Below, one piece after another: positions 1 through 12,305 of a stretch of 64,000 nucleotides of DNA. Origin of the DNA: Dryas octopetala (lineage: Eukaryota > Streptophyta > Magnoliopsida > Rosales > Rosaceae); the NCBI GenBank assembly GCA_963921425.1, contig OY992837.1:21220630-21284629 (forward strand). Reading direction: 5' to 3'. The notes below the pieces were generated by a model. It searched no databases and had not been told where the DNA came from. It worked only from the letters and a program-made list of their open reading frames with translations. The translations under genes and the position numbers were made by a program. The stretch's first letter is position 1. Each line of letters starts with the position of its first letter.

Positions 1-709
1 CCAGCTACCTTTAGTCATGAACCAACACTGATAGATGGATGCTACACCATGCCTACTTGATCTCCAACCCGCTTGTCTACAGAATTTGCATTTTTTTTTT
101 GTACTTTTTAAATATTTATCACTAAATGATGGCTTGTATTATTGTAGATTTCATCAGCTCATAACACCATGCCTACTGTCAAGCGCAGACCTACAGCTGG
201 GCTGATCTGGGCCATAGCCCACCCCATTTCGATCAAATTATCCCAGCCTAATTATTCCAGTCCACTATTCTTCTTTGTCTTCTATAGATTTCTATGAGCT
301 TTTTTCATTTTCTTAAATAAATGAACAGATCTCTTTAATCATTTTTCTTCTTTTTATATCTATTTCTTATCAATTGTATTTTTTTCTTATTTCAATTAGT
401 GTTTTGATTGTCTATTTATTGATTCTCTAATTCAGAGTTTAAATAGGATTCAATTAATTAGGGTTTAAATTAGTTTTTTTCAGCACAAAAGTTAGACTTT
501 AGAAAAAAACAAATTAGGGTCTAAATTAGATTTTCAGCCCACCCAATTTTTAAATCATGGGTCTGCCCCTGCCTACTGTCTGCAAAAACATAGATAAGAA
601 AGACAAAAAGTTGATAGCGAGAGTGTCAAATTGCACAAGTAACTTGAATTCAAGCTAAAACAAGAATTTGCGTTGGAACCCAAGCTAAAATTTGGAACCT
701 AGGGAGATC
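1..709. other. intergenic, no gene seen
   Basis: AT-rich sequence with no convincing reading frame on either strand. It ends at the TTA that precedes the Harbinger-like terminus at 713. Nothing further can be supported. Confidence 0.6.
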
Positions 710-1050
710 TTAGGGCATGTTTGGATGAAGGTATTTCATGGGGTGGATTTGAATTTGGAGAGTCCAAATCTAAATACACTTGTTTGGATTTAATTTAAAA
801 AAGTGATTTTTGAAATTCAAATCACATGTGCAACTAGGTATTTGAAATATCACCACTCCAATCTCTCTCCCTCTCACCTCCGACGACCAAAGTCGGCCAC
901 CAAAGACCACCTCCGGTAACCATCTCAAGCAACCAACTTCGACGACCACATCTGGTGCCCCCCTCCGGCCATCTCCGACGACCGCCTTCGGCCACCAGCC
1001 ACCACTGCTGCCACTTTTTGTACAACTTGTTTTACTTAGAATTTGAAATA

Positions 1051-2074
1051 AGAGCAAATTACAATTTAGTACCTCAACTTTACATGTTATTTCAACTTAC
1101 TACCCCAACTTTGAAAACTTGCAAAAAAGTACCTCAACTTTTATTTTGTGTCAAAATAGTACCTCCGTTAGTTTTTCTGTCAAATAAACCGTTATATGCT
1201 GACGTGGCAGGGGTATTTTCGTCTTTTTCTCCAAATTTTAAAAATAAAAAATTTTCTTAAAAAAATTTCTTAAAATAAAAACCTTCCCTCCTCCCCCTTC
1301 CCCAGCCATGCCCACGCAGAACCACCCCCAGCCCCAGCCCCAGCCCCAACCCCAACCCCTCCCCTCCCCGCCCCGCCCCCACCCACCCATCCCCTCCCCT
1401 CCCCTTCCCGCCCCCACCCAACCTCCCCTCCCTTTCCCGCCCCACCCAACCCTCCCCCAAACCATCCCCTCCTCTTCCCGCCCCCACACCAGCCCGCCCC
1501 CACCCATCCCCTCCCCTCCCCTCCCCAGCCCGCCCCCACCCATCCTCCCCTTTCTCCCTGGCTGACCCACCACCAGTCCTGTCGCACCCCCTCCCCCCCA
1601 GCCCTAGCCCTGTCGCACCCCCTGCCCTCTTTCTTCTTCCCCACCCAGAACCACCCCCTGCCTCTCTCCCCCTAACCCAACCCAGCCCCTCCCCGACCAT
1701 TCCCTTCATATAGCCCCTCCCCAACCCACCCCCTTTACCCAACCCCAACCCAGCCCTCTTACCCCCCTTTACCCAACCCTGACCCTCCCTGCCTTGTTCC
1801 CCCCAATTTTTTTTTAAAATTTTTAAAAGTTTTAATTTTTTAAGAAATTTTTTTATTCAAAAGTTTTTAAAAATATTATTATTTTTTAAATTTGGAGAAA
1901 AAAATGAAAATTCCCTGCTACGTCAGCAGATAACGATTTATTTGACAGAAAAACTAACGGAGGTACTATTTTGAAACAAAATGAAAGTTGAGGTACTTTT
2001 TTGCAAGTTTTCAAAGTTAGGGTACTAAATTGAAACAACATGTAAAGTTGAGGTACTAAATTGTAATTTGCTCT
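1051..2074. mobile_element. foldback element with about 195-bp inverted ends
   Basis: The arm at 1051-1245 (starting AGAGCAAATTACAATTTAG) returns reverse-complemented at about 1880-2074. A 7-bp direct repeat TGAAATA flanks it (1044-1050 and 2075-2081), perhaps the remains of a 9-bp duplication. There is no transposase. The centre is a long C-rich tract. Long inverted arms and a 7- to 9-bp duplication fit a non-autonomous Mutator-like element; class assignment is an inference. Confidence 0.7.
1285..1800. repeat. C-rich low-complexity tract
   Basis: About 500 bases made almost entirely of CCC, CCCC and CCCCC runs separated by short A/T/G spacers on the plus strand. The minus strand is therefore packed with G runs and has high potential to form G-quadruplexes. 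Open frames of up to 163 codons here come from the base composition and are not genes. The tract sits between the two arms of the foldback element. Confidence 0.85.
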
Positions 2075-2091
2075 TGAAATAAATACCAAGT

Positions 2092-4949
2092 TGTACCTCG
2101 CAAGTATTAGAATCACTAGGTGGAATGCTAACGTATAAGTACAAGGTCGTTCTCATGAAGAATGGAATTGATGAGGCACACATTCACCTAACTAGAATTT
2201 ATTGAAAGAAATAAAAAGAATGGGGTTGAGAGGTGAGACTAACCTAAGTGCATGAAAAGTAAAATGTACCTATTGACATGCTAGTATTCATAATCTACCC
2301 TAATTCTTAATCCTACCCCAACTATGCTAAAGTTTTGTCAACCAAGTAGGTTTGGCTAGTTACTAGTGGCAACTATTGTTAACAAATTATGTTTCCTTAG
2401 GCATGAACTTAGTTCTCAAAACAATCTCCCTAAGCTGTTAACTATACATGTTTCCCTTCGGCTATGGCCGACTACCCATAGTTGTTAACCATGCATAAAG
2501 TCATTAAGTTATTTGAAACGACAAAACATGCAAACCATAGGTGATAACAACGCCTCCTATGTTTTACAAAACCCAATCCCATGAATTCATCAATCCATTT
2601 GTCACTTGCAATATAGTGTTCTCTAAATTGTCTCCCACTAAGATCTAACAATAGCTAGATGCATATAACCTAAGGTGATCAATCTTAAGAGGAAAAAAAC
2701 TAACATAGCGTTTATACAAAGATTAAGAATTTAACATAGGCATCATACATAATTTGCTTTTTGGGTTTTTGTAGCATTTTGAATTAGGGTTTCATCTTAT
2801 CCCTAACATGCAATGAGTTTCTTAACTAATTTATAAGGAAAAAAAATAGATAACTAAAAGAAAAAATAGATTAAATGAAGTCATGTCTACAAAACAATTG
2901 AATAAAATAACAAGAACAACTAGGAAAAGGGAAGAACAAAAAGAAACCGAATTGAAGGCCTGCGGTGGCTGAGGGAGGCAACAGAGACTCAAGGGTGGCC
3001 GGCGGCAATGCTAGGCTTCCTCTCTTTCCTTATCTTCTCCTCTCCTCTCTAGCTCTATAAGAACTGCTTGATGACTGAATGAATGAATGAGAGGGTGAGA
3101 TGCACTATTTATAGGAACATAGGAGAATTCCTAGTCGAGCCAGGAGACTTGGAGCACAAGTAGGGGAGGTGGCAAGGAATGCTTGCTGTGCAAACAAGCT
3201 TGCTTGATATGCAAGGCTTCCTTGTGCGGCAAGTCAAGCCTTACCTTATAGTGGTGCGCATGGCTGCCTCTTGTGGGCTTGGATGTTTGGTTTCCTCGTG
3301 TATTTGACCCGGCCCTCCACTTGTTTGGATGCGCAAGGAAGGATATATCTTTGGTGGGCTTGTGGCATGGCAGGCCTTATGCTTGCGTGTGGGCTGCCTC
3401 CTTGGCTCCATATGCATGCGCCTAGGGCTGATTGACAGGACCGCCCCCGGATTCTACCCTGAAACTTGGAGAGGTCTTGTGGGGTCCAAAATCAAGGAAA
3501 ATCTTACCGAAAATTCTGCAGAACCTCCCCTGAAAATGGACTAACCCAAAATTACAAAACCTGTAAAAGCACTTCTAAAAACATCAGCAGCCTCTACCAC
3601 AACCAAAAAGGGTCTCAGACCCAACAATTATAAAGCAAACCATCTTAAAATTTAAGTGTGGTTATCAGAGCCACTATTCTATTATAAGGAATTTTTACGA
3701 AATTAAAATGACGCCTACAGGGTCCGAGTAAGGAAATGGACGTAAATGCCTCGACATGATTGGCACGACCTCCACCAAAGCTACTACAGTGAGAAAATCT
3801 AGCTTCGATCCTCCGTCGGATCGTCACGAGCCCCGGTCGTCTCGCCTAAAATCTCGAAGATTGAGGTGAAAATCCGACTAAAAATGGAAAGGAAGGCCAG
3901 CGGGTTTGTGTGGCTTTTCCGAGCAAAACTGGCGTGTAGGGGGGGCTGGCTGGCTGGAGGAAGAGCCGGCGAGCTAGCCGACATCAGGGAGGCACACCGG
4001 TGATCTCAAGTGGCTGGAAATGGCTAGGCAAAGAGAGGGGCGGCGGTTGAGGGTTTTCTGGATTGTTCCCTGCACGAGTGAGTGTTGGTTGATGAAGGGA
4101 GTGGCGGGGAGTGGTGGTCGGCCTGTGGGGGTCACACCGATGAGGCCGGGTCGGCGAGTGGTGGTCGACGGCGAGGGTGGTGGTGCTGGCCAGGTGTGCA
4201 GGGGTGGGTTGCGGGGGAGAGAAGACACAGAGAGAGATAGGGTGCGGGGAGAGAGAGAGATATATATATATAATGAAAATAGAGAGAGAGATAGGGGGCT
4301 GATTTAATTGTGGTGTTTGGGTTTTGAAATTACCCAATGCCCTTTTTAGAAAACTCTCCACCCTTGCTACCAAAATTTCCAATTAGAATACCGTTTTCGC
4401 CTACACGTTTGGAAACTCGAGTTCTAATTAGCCGTATTGAGCTTAAAGGCCACCAATTTGAATATATTTTTTTTAAAACGCCCCTCTAAATACTAAAATT
4501 CCATTCCAAAATTTTAATAAGGTCCATCCAACAAGATTAAATTTTTATTATTAGAAATAATAAGACTTGGGGTCGGGTCGTTACACTGGTAGATTAAGCT
4601 TGAAGCTTGCTCCCCTTGTCTGCTCTTAGGGCCTTTCTAGATGGGCTTTGGGTGCGGCTAGGCATGTGGTTACATTTCTTGTAACGGGCTGCACCCTTTT
4701 GTGACCTTCTAGGCAACAACATGGAATTTGTACTTGGGCGTTCATGCTGTTGTCTAGGCCCACTCTCATTTATTCCTCCGTCTATAGTCTGTTTCCTCTC
4801 CAATTTGGGCCCATTTATCTTATTTCCTTTTCTCTGCTTCTAAACCCTGAAAAATAGAAAAACTAACAAAAATCTACATAAGTTTCAAGTATTCACAAGT
4901 TAAATCAAGGAGTTAGTGTATACAAGGATTATGTATTTTATGTCCAACA
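2092..4949 (-). repeat. LTR-like sequence split by a solo LTR
   Basis: The piece 2092-3432 begins TGTACCTCGCAAGTATTAG and the piece 4586-4949 ends TTATGTCCAACA, so together they have the TG...CA form of an LTR. The solo LTR at 3433-4585 splits them. The sequence resembles noncoding LTR DNA and has no coding frame. No matching 5-bp flanks were found (CAAGT and ACCAC), so the ends may be wrong. Confidence 0.3.
3433..4585 (-). mobile_element. solo LTR, Gypsy-type, short form
   Basis: The sequence starts TGACAGGACCGCCCCCG and ends GGGTCGGGTCGTTACA; read on the minus strand it opens TGTAACGACCCGACC, a common start in plant Tekay/Del-type Gypsy LTRs. The flanks CTGAT and CTGGT match at four of five bases, an aged 5-bp target duplication. 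No internal retroelement sequence remains, so it is a solo LTR left by recombination. It matches the longer copy at 49478-52442 at both ends but lacks over 1 kb of that copy's interior. The lineage name rests on the end sequences only. Confidence 0.75.
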
Positions 4950-5339
4950 ACCACCTCCGGCCGATCTTTTCCTCACTACATGTTTTATTTTCTAAAGAAT
5001 AAATACAAAGTGTGATTGCTAGAGTTTGAACCTCCAACCTTATACACACAAATAAAATCTCAACCAACTAAGTTAAACCTGTGTTTGCATGTGTTTAATT
5101 GTCTATTTTAAATATTTATCATATATTGCTAAATATATGAAAAGAAAATCATATTTCATATATTTTATTCGTAATCATATGTTTAAATTTCTAAACTATC
5201 AAAAACAATTCTTAAACTGAAATCCTCATATTTAAACTTTTTAGCCAAAAAACATAATTTCAAATCTAAGGTTTACAAATACAAGGATTTAAAATGAATA
5301 GATTTGAAATCCAAATTCAAAAATCTAAACGGGCCCTTA

Positions 5340-6778
5340 GCGTGTTAAGCAATGAAGCATGACCCAACCGACCCAACTGAACAAGACCCTATCTATACCA
5401 AGTTGATGATATAAAATGTCAAATATTGTTGTACTGAATCATTATGTGTGATTAAATTTCCATTTAAGATCTTGTTATAATGGACTTTTAGGAACACTGA
5501 AAAGAAAAAGGAAAAAAATAATGGAAAGCAAACACAAACAAAAGAATATCAAATTTGACCTAAAGGGAATTAAAGCATTTAGCCCAAAATCAATTGGTTA
5601 TAGTTGAGAGGCCCAACTACTACTAAATTACTAATGATGCAGGAGCATGGGTCATCAAGATTGATAATAGCATAAGGAATGTCCAAAGGAACCCAAGGTC
5701 CAAGTTATCTCAAAGATTATTTTTGAAATAATTGAGAAATATTTTTTTTCATTAATTTTCGATTTCATGCATAATTAGTATTTCGATCTCATAATATTTC
5801 TTATTACATTTTCCTTTATTAATTTCCTTGAACTTGAAGGAACCTTAGGCTATTTAAGTCATACCTTGTAAACATTATAAGCTAGAGTTTTATGTTTGGA
5901 TGATATTCAATTGAAAAAATGTAGCTTTTCAGCTGCATATATATTGTGAGTGTGCTAGTCTTTTTTAGACAAAAACCTTAGAGGAGAAGGAAATAAATCA
6001 TAAACCCTATATGGAAAGTTTAGAGATGAATTATGAATGAAAACCTTGAAAAACTAGGACTAAAAAACCTTAGAAAATAGAAAAATTCTCGCGAGATCAA
6101 TTCTACAAACCGTAAGATCGATCCTACAATGGAACAAGAAAAAGCTTGTATGGGTATATAGAATCCATCCTTATCAGAGGATTGATCCTACAGACCCTAG
6201 GATCCATCCTATGGAAGACTAAAAATCCTCAGCATCTGGAGGATTGATCCTTTGGACCCAAAAAAACATTTTTAACCTTTTTTGATTCCAAAAATATTTT
6301 TAACAACCAACACACATATAAACCAAGATAAAAACATATGCATATGAATCTAACCACCTAAAATGAATGTGGTCTCTAAATCAAATTACATTTCCTAAAT
6401 CGATTGAAACAACGAATCGTACCTTTCAAATTCACCTCGATTTTGAACCTTGATTAACATGCTTCACTTCAAACTTCTCTTTGACCCGCAAACTCTAACC
6501 TAACTTAATGCTTACATAATGATGTATTTTATCTTATGAAATTTCCAATTACATAATTTTACATTAACAAATTATCACGTATTATTCCATAATAAGATTT
6601 GAAAATAGAAAAAATAAAAGAAAATATTTAGTATGGCTGAATTTTTCACTCTACTTTCAAAGAAAATATTCTAAATGATACATGTACATGTTTTATACGT
6701 ATTTCTGTCGTTTCATACATTACTAAGTATGCCTATTAATATTCAATGGTAAAAAAAATATGACTTTATGACTTAGCC
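5340..6778. other. no gene; piece of a GATCGATCC-bearing dispersed repeat
   Basis: No coding frame is seen. About 6020-6530 matches, in inverted orientation, the repeat at 52900-53300. Both share a stretch around AACGAATCGTACCTTTCAAATT and short motifs such as GATCGATCCTACA. The remainder is AT-rich and uninformative. Confidence 0.5.
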
Positions 6779-7328
6779 TACCACTATGCAGTCGGAATTT
6801 GTAACCCAAAATAAATGGGTTGCAAATGGGTCACAACACACCACTACGGGTCAGAAAATATAACCCAAAACTCATTGAGACCCAAAGTGTGACCCAGATA
6901 GGGGTCTCATTGAAACCCATTTTGTGTGAGACCCAAATGAAAGATGGCCCACCCACATGACAGCAAAAGAAGGAGAGAGAAAGGGGAAAGCCGAACTAAC
7001 GCATACACCAACGCAGGCCCCGCCTATTGGCTCCTGCGTTCTTCCTTGCGCTCAACTTCGCGTGCACATCACCAACGGCTAAGATTAAATGACCGTTGCT
7101 GATGTGCGGTCCGGATTAAAGTACCGTTTGTCCTTTTTTTTAAGGCCGGTTTTGAAATGGGTGACCCAGATTAATGGACCGTTGAGTATCAACAGTCCAG
7201 ATCGCACCATCTTTATTTAAAAAAAATTAATTACAAAATCATTGGAGAATCGAAAAAATTCCAACAAATTTTAGAATTTTTTTTTAAAATTCCCTAAACC
7301 CTCCAACGGCTATATTCTCAAATGGATC

Positions 7329-7336
7329 TATATATA
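7329..7336 (+). promoter_or_regulatory. TATA box of the element's trihelix gene
   Basis: TATATATA lies 81 bases before the ATG at 7417, in the same relative place as the TATAAAT of the second Harbinger copy. The role is inferred from position only. Confidence 0.4.
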
Positions 7337-7416
7337 CCATACAACAACCATAGTTTTTCATCACAAACATTAATCTTTCTTTACCAAATTAGCACAAAAA
7401 AAATATTTTCTTTGTC

Positions 7417-8465
7417 ATGGCTCCTAGAGGAAATGTGTGGGTGGTAGCTGAAGATGAAGCCTTAGTTAAGGCTTGGCGCGCTAGAGAGGACTCCCGACGG
7501 TTTTCTTGGTGCCATGTCAAGAGCCACCATGCTTTGGGATGAAATTTACGAAATTTTCAAGCGTAACATGGGGGTTCAAATCATACAGAAGGTTGGCAGC
7601 GCTAAATCACGATTCAAAGATATTGCGCGTGATTGCACCAAATTTTATGGTTCGTTGATGGAGACCGAATGAATGCGCACAAGCGGTGCAAATGATGCCA
7701 ATGTGGTAAGGTTTTATTTATTTATTAGTATTTAATTGTGAGCATATTTATTTAATTGTATGATTGTGTATTTATCAAGCATATTTATATAATTGTATGA
7801 TTATTTCTCAAGCATATTTATTTAATTTTATTATTATAGTTTGCGCAAGCACTTGAAGGCTTTCGAAACAAGATTCGATACAAGTTTTCTTTCGTACACG
7901 TTTGGGACCTATTAAAGAAAAGTGCAAAGTATGTTGCAGTGAATAATCTGGTCTAATTGAACGATCCAGAGACCCCCGCCACTGACGATACCGACACTCC
8001 CACCACCGATGATCCCAAGAATGACAATGTCGATCCAACCATATCACTTGACGTAGACGAAAACCCACCACCATTTCAACCAATAGATCCTTCGGGGCCA
8101 AGGCCACCAGGAAAAAACCATTGAAAGCGGGGCAAGGCAGTTGATCATTATAATGAAATTTAAGGATTTTCATACAAACGAGAATTGACATGAAGTGTGC
8201 AAAGAGTGAAAGAGAAGCAGAAAAGGAAGCAAGAGAGAGGGTAAGGCTTGAAATGCAGCTATAGTGGGAAGAACAAAATATTATGAGCCAAGACCTCTCC
8301 AAGATGAATGAGGGGCAACAAATGTATTGGGAACAAAAGATAACTGGAGTCACAGCAAAGAGGCAGGTGTGCGCTAACCACAGCTCGGAGTACACTCCAT
8401 CTGGATACTACCAGAATCTTTTCAACCTTAATCAGTCAAACCAAGGCTACCCACCTAACAATTAG
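7417..8465 (+). pseudogene. Harbinger trihelix/Myb-like protein, broken
   Basis: This is the DNA-binding partner gene of PIF/Harbinger transposons, whose family members help the transposase find the element ends in the nucleus. The start MAPRGNVWVVAEDEALVKAW fits the trihelix pattern of a tryptophan followed by E-A-L-x-x-A-W. The frame is then lost after about 40 codons and resumes elsewhere. A likely intron runs from GTAAGG at 7706 to the acceptor at 7839, the same place as in the second Harbinger copy. The C-terminal part (8283-8465) ends in a YYxNLFNLNQ motif like that of the other copy. Frameshifts and stops make it non-functional. Confidence 0.6.
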
Positions 8466-8747
8466 AATTTGACTTTGTATTATGTTTGTTCTTTAATTGT
8501 ATTTTGCATTTTGTATGTTAATCTTGTTTAGTCATATATTTAATGTTAAACTTTCTTAATCTTGTTATCATTTCCCTCCCAGCATTGGATTTCCACCATT
8601 ATTACGGGAAGACTCAAATTTAATCTTTATTCATACAATATTTGATAAGACTAATGCATGCTACCATTACTGCATAACGGGCTTAGTACTGTTGTACAAG
8701 ACTACTCAATCAGATTGCATGAAATGACTACACCATCACAAAGAAAA

Positions 8748-10403
8748 GGCTTTTTATCAACATATCCACCTGAACTTTGTCCCGATTTTCACTTCACCAC
8801 CCAATAAAAGTTTTGACTCGATGTGGCACCTTAATTTAAAAAAATTTTCAATGTCAGACCTCTGGTAACTTCCGTCCATTTTAGGGGCTTTTCTGTCTTT
8901 TTAGATTTTTTTATGGCTTTTTATCACTTTACCCACTTGAATTTTGACCCATTTTTCACTTCACCACCTAATAAAAAAATTGACTCAATGTGACACCTGA
9001 ATTTAAAAATTTTTGCAATGTACAACCTTCATCTGATTCTGTCAAAATTTCTGTTAAAAAATGGTCACATGTGTCGCATGTGACCTATTTTTAAAGAACA
9101 TTTTGGTCTTTTATGTCCAATTGTATTTAAAATATATATGGACAAATGAGATAATGACATGTGTCATTTTCTAAACTTTTTAATCCAACAATCATTACAC
9201 ACTTTTTTTTTTACCGCACATTCAAACAAAATTTCTTTACTTTTTTTTTATCATTTTATTTTATTAAAAAAAAAAATCTAAAATCAAACACCTCCTTCTT
9301 CTTCCCAGATCTGCCATGGCAACCCCGTAGCTCTTCTTTCTTTCTCTCTTCTCCCTTTTCTGCCAGAAAAATACAGCAGCAATCCACCGGCACCCCTCCC
9401 TCCACCACTGCTGACGGTCCCTCACTCCGACCACCTCATTCCCCATCCCTCCCTCCTGACCAGCCCCCTCCCTTCTCTCCTTCTCTTTCTCTTTCTCTCT
9501 TTCTTTCTCTTCTGAAAATCCACCTCCTTTTTTCTCTTTTCTGCACAAGTAAACAGTAGCAACCCCAACACAAACTAGTTTTATGTGGAGATCTGGGGGT
9601 GATGAAGAAATGGGAGAGAGGGTCTGAGAGGGGTTTGAAAATGAAGGGGTTAAAATTAAAGCCTTATGAATGAAAGAAGAGATTTTTTTTGGAGATTAAG
9701 TTGTTGGGTTTGGTGGTGGAGTGGAGGTGGGGTTGAGGAGGAAGTTTGTGTAAGTTGCAAGATCTTCATGATAGAGGTTTCGTGACTGGGTGGGTGCGTT
9801 GGGTGAGGGTGGTGTGGTTTTTTTTTTTTTTTTTTGTCTTCCAAAAATAATAATGGATGTATATTAAATACATGCAATAATGAGAATATTTAAAAAAATT
9901 AATTCTTAAGTAAAAAAGACATGTGTAAACTTCTTATTGGTCCAAGTAGTGGGGTTGCTAAAAAATAAAAAGTTTAGAAAATGACACATGTCATTATCTC
10001 ATTTGTCCACATATATTTTAAATACAATTGGACATAAAAAGACCAAAATGTCCTTTAAAAATAGGTCACATGTGACACATGTGACCATTTTTTAACAGAA
10101 ATTCTGACAGAATTAGACGAAGGTTGTACATTGCAAAACTTTTTAAATTCCGGTGCCACATTGAGTCAATTTTTTTTATTAGGTAGTGAAGTGAAAAATA
10201 GGTCAAAATTCAAGTGGGTAAAGTGATAAAAAACCATAAAAAAACCTAAAAAGACAGAAAAGCCCCTAAAATGGACGGAAGTTACCAGAGGTCTGACATT
10301 GAAATTTTTTTTAAATTAAGGTGCCACATTGAGTCAAAAATTTTATTGGGTGGTGAAGTGAAAATCGGGACAAAGTTCAGATGGGTAAGTTGATAAAAAG
10401 CCT
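8748..10403. mobile_element. Mutator-like element with long TIRs, non-autonomous
   Basis: An arm of over 430 bases (8748-9180, starting GGCTTTTTATCAAC) returns inverted at about 9960-10403. The direct repeat AAAGAAAA flanks it (8740-8747 and 10404-10411). Long TIRs and an 8- to 9-bp duplication are typical of MULEs. No transposase is present. The centre is pyrimidine-rich at 9290-9560, then purine-rich at 9590-9820, and looks like captured or low-complexity sequence rather than a gene. It lies between the trihelix and transposase genes of the Harbinger element, so it inserted after that element. Confidence 0.75.
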
Positions 10404-10531
10404 AAAGAAAATGAATGTGGGTCATTCAATCCTTAACTTGAATACATGTGGCTTCATTATAAATACTATTATATTTACCATATTACACTTAATCTCTTTT
10501 CAAATTAATATCTCATTTCATAAACACTAAG

Positions 10532-11811
10532 ATGAATCATTTGTACATGTATTCATCCTCCTCCTCATCTTCAAACTCTGATGTTGATTGGGATAGGGAA
10601 GACGATGGTGGAGTAGTTGATCATATCTATGGGTCATATCGTCGTCATCGGACGTCCAAGGCATGGATGTACGTCTTCAAGTCGCCATTACACACACCAA
10701 AATAGGGAAGCCATCCACTAACGTCTCATGGACAACTACTTCATCCCTTCTCCAATCGAGGACACCATGACTTTCCGCAGACGATACCGCATGCACCAAC
10801 CGCTATTCAATAAAATTCTTGAAGCTGCATGTTTGCCTCCATGATGAGTATTTTCATCCAAGACATGACGCCATCGGTAGAGTGGGTTGCACACCTCATC
10901 AAAAGGTGACTGCGGCACTGCGGGTGATGGTATATGGCATTCCGTTTGATTTGGTCTCGGAGTCACTGACCATTAGCCAAACCACTATACGACAATCATT
11001 CTAGAAGTTCGTGAAAGCCATCACTGATATATTCGGACCAGAGAATCTCCAGAAGCCTACTCCGACCGATATGAGAAAACTTTTGCTGAAGGGGAGCTAG
11101 AGAGGATTTTCATGTATGATTGGTAGCTTGGATTGCATGCATTGGGTATGGCAAAATTGCCCAATAGCCGAGCAAGCTCATTATCGTAGGCATTATCATA
11201 TCACAACTGTTATCCTTGAAGTCATTGCCTCCTACGACACGTAGATATGATATGCAAATTTTGGTATATCTAGGTCGAATAATGACATCACCATGTTGGA
11301 CTGTTCGCATCTCTTTGATGAGGTGATTTTCTGCCGAAACCACAGGGTTCAATTCACTGTGAATGAGATAGACTACACACTCCTATACTATCTTGCAGAC
11401 GAGATCTATCCTCAATGGGCAACTCTTATTACTTCATTGCACAGTCTTGTTCTACTCAACCACAAGTTGTTTGCAGCTCGAAAAGAGGGATACTGGAAGA
11501 ATGTGGAGAGGGCATTTGGGATTCTAAAAGTCCGGTGGCAAATTATAAAACGACTTGCTCGTTATTGGTGTTCTATTCACCTCAGGTATATCATGAAGAC
11601 GTGCATAATATTGCACAATATAATCGTGGATGATGAGCGCCCTAAAGATGAATGTATGAATGACCCAATAGACCCAGAAGTCAGCATTAGAAGGGTAGAA
11701 CAAGAATACGAAGGTGTAGAACCATGTTTGCCCAACCCCACTCCATCATCATTACCTGAGTTTGCTCAGGAACCGAAATATCAACGAATCCTTAAAACCC
11801 AATTTGATTAA
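10532..11811 (+). pseudogene. PIF/Harbinger DDE transposase, broken
   Basis: The product would be the transposase that cuts and moves the element (DDE superfamily, DDE_Tnp_4 type). The start is placed at 10532 (MNHLYMYSSSSS), where an acidic leader is followed by the RRRYRMHQPLF segment. Catalytic residues can be seen in separate frames: D in GSLDCMHW (11131-11133), D in NNDITMLD (11284-11286) and E in VERAFGILKVRW (11506-11508). The last 172 codons (11293-11811) are open. Upstream, frameshifts near 10800 and several stops break it, including TAG and TGA at 11239-11247, where relatives have two tryptophans. All three acidic residues survive, unlike in the copy at 34658-35938. Confidence 0.8.
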
Positions 11812-12305
11812 GCACATTTGGATCCGAGAAGGGAACCCACCACTTGCACCAAGACATTGAGTTCGGAATCATGGTCCATCAATGTTTTTCTCATTATCGT
11901 ATGTTAGGTTTATCTTCGTTGTTTATCTTCGAAGTTTGTTTCTTGTCTTTGTGTTTGTCGTTTAAGTGTGTTGCTTTCTTTTCCAAATTTGAGTTTAAGT
12001 TTCCCACCTTTTGGTTTGTGTTTGTCGGTTGCAGTTCATGAAATGAAATAAATGCATTGATTTCTTTTAGCTGACTTGACTTGACACAACCATCACATGT
12101 CTGAGTAATAATTCACTCAAAGAATGACAAGATCATACACTGACTCTACACTTCATCACATGCACAACACTATTGCTTCATATGTAGGATTCAAGTATCT
12201 ATGAATCCCTCAGGGAATCCAATGGGCAAGTCATCATGCTCTTTTCCCCAATAAATACCAAGGTTTAACTGGTAGGCCAACACATTCACATCACTATCAT
12301 TAGAA
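11812..12305 (+). other. noncoding 3' part of the Harbinger element
   Basis: The stretch after the transposase contains an ATGAAATGAAATAAA segment followed by CTGACTTGAC. The second Harbinger element shows the same motifs after its transposase (about 34340-34400, minus strand). This supports shared descent. No gene is seen. Confidence 0.5.

Larger units (their letters stand above)
713..5336. mobile_element. PIF/Harbinger-like element, host of a transposon nest
   Basis: The left end reads GGGCATGTTTGGAT and the right end, reverse-complemented, reads GGGCCCGTTTAGAT. Both are flanked by TTA (710-712 and 5337-5339), the 3-bp duplication typical of PIF/Harbinger and Tourist elements. Subterminal sequence is also alike (TTTGAATTTGGA on the left, the same on the reversed right side). 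No transposase is visible inside. The interior is mostly later insertions: a foldback element, LTR-like sequence and a solo LTR. The pairing is an inference, because a short TIR and 3-bp duplication can match by chance over 4.6 kb. Confidence 0.45.

Noticed and set aside
1238..1748. Open frames of up to 163 codons on the minus strand
   Set aside because: Glycine and arginine runs come from the C-rich tract; no start context, domain or splice structure.
7300..7315. CCCTAAACCCT as telomere-type repeat
   Set aside because: A single short occurrence, not an array.
9161..9559. 132-codon frame in the Mutator-like element as a captured gene
   Set aside because: Low-complexity F, S and P text; no host protein recognised.
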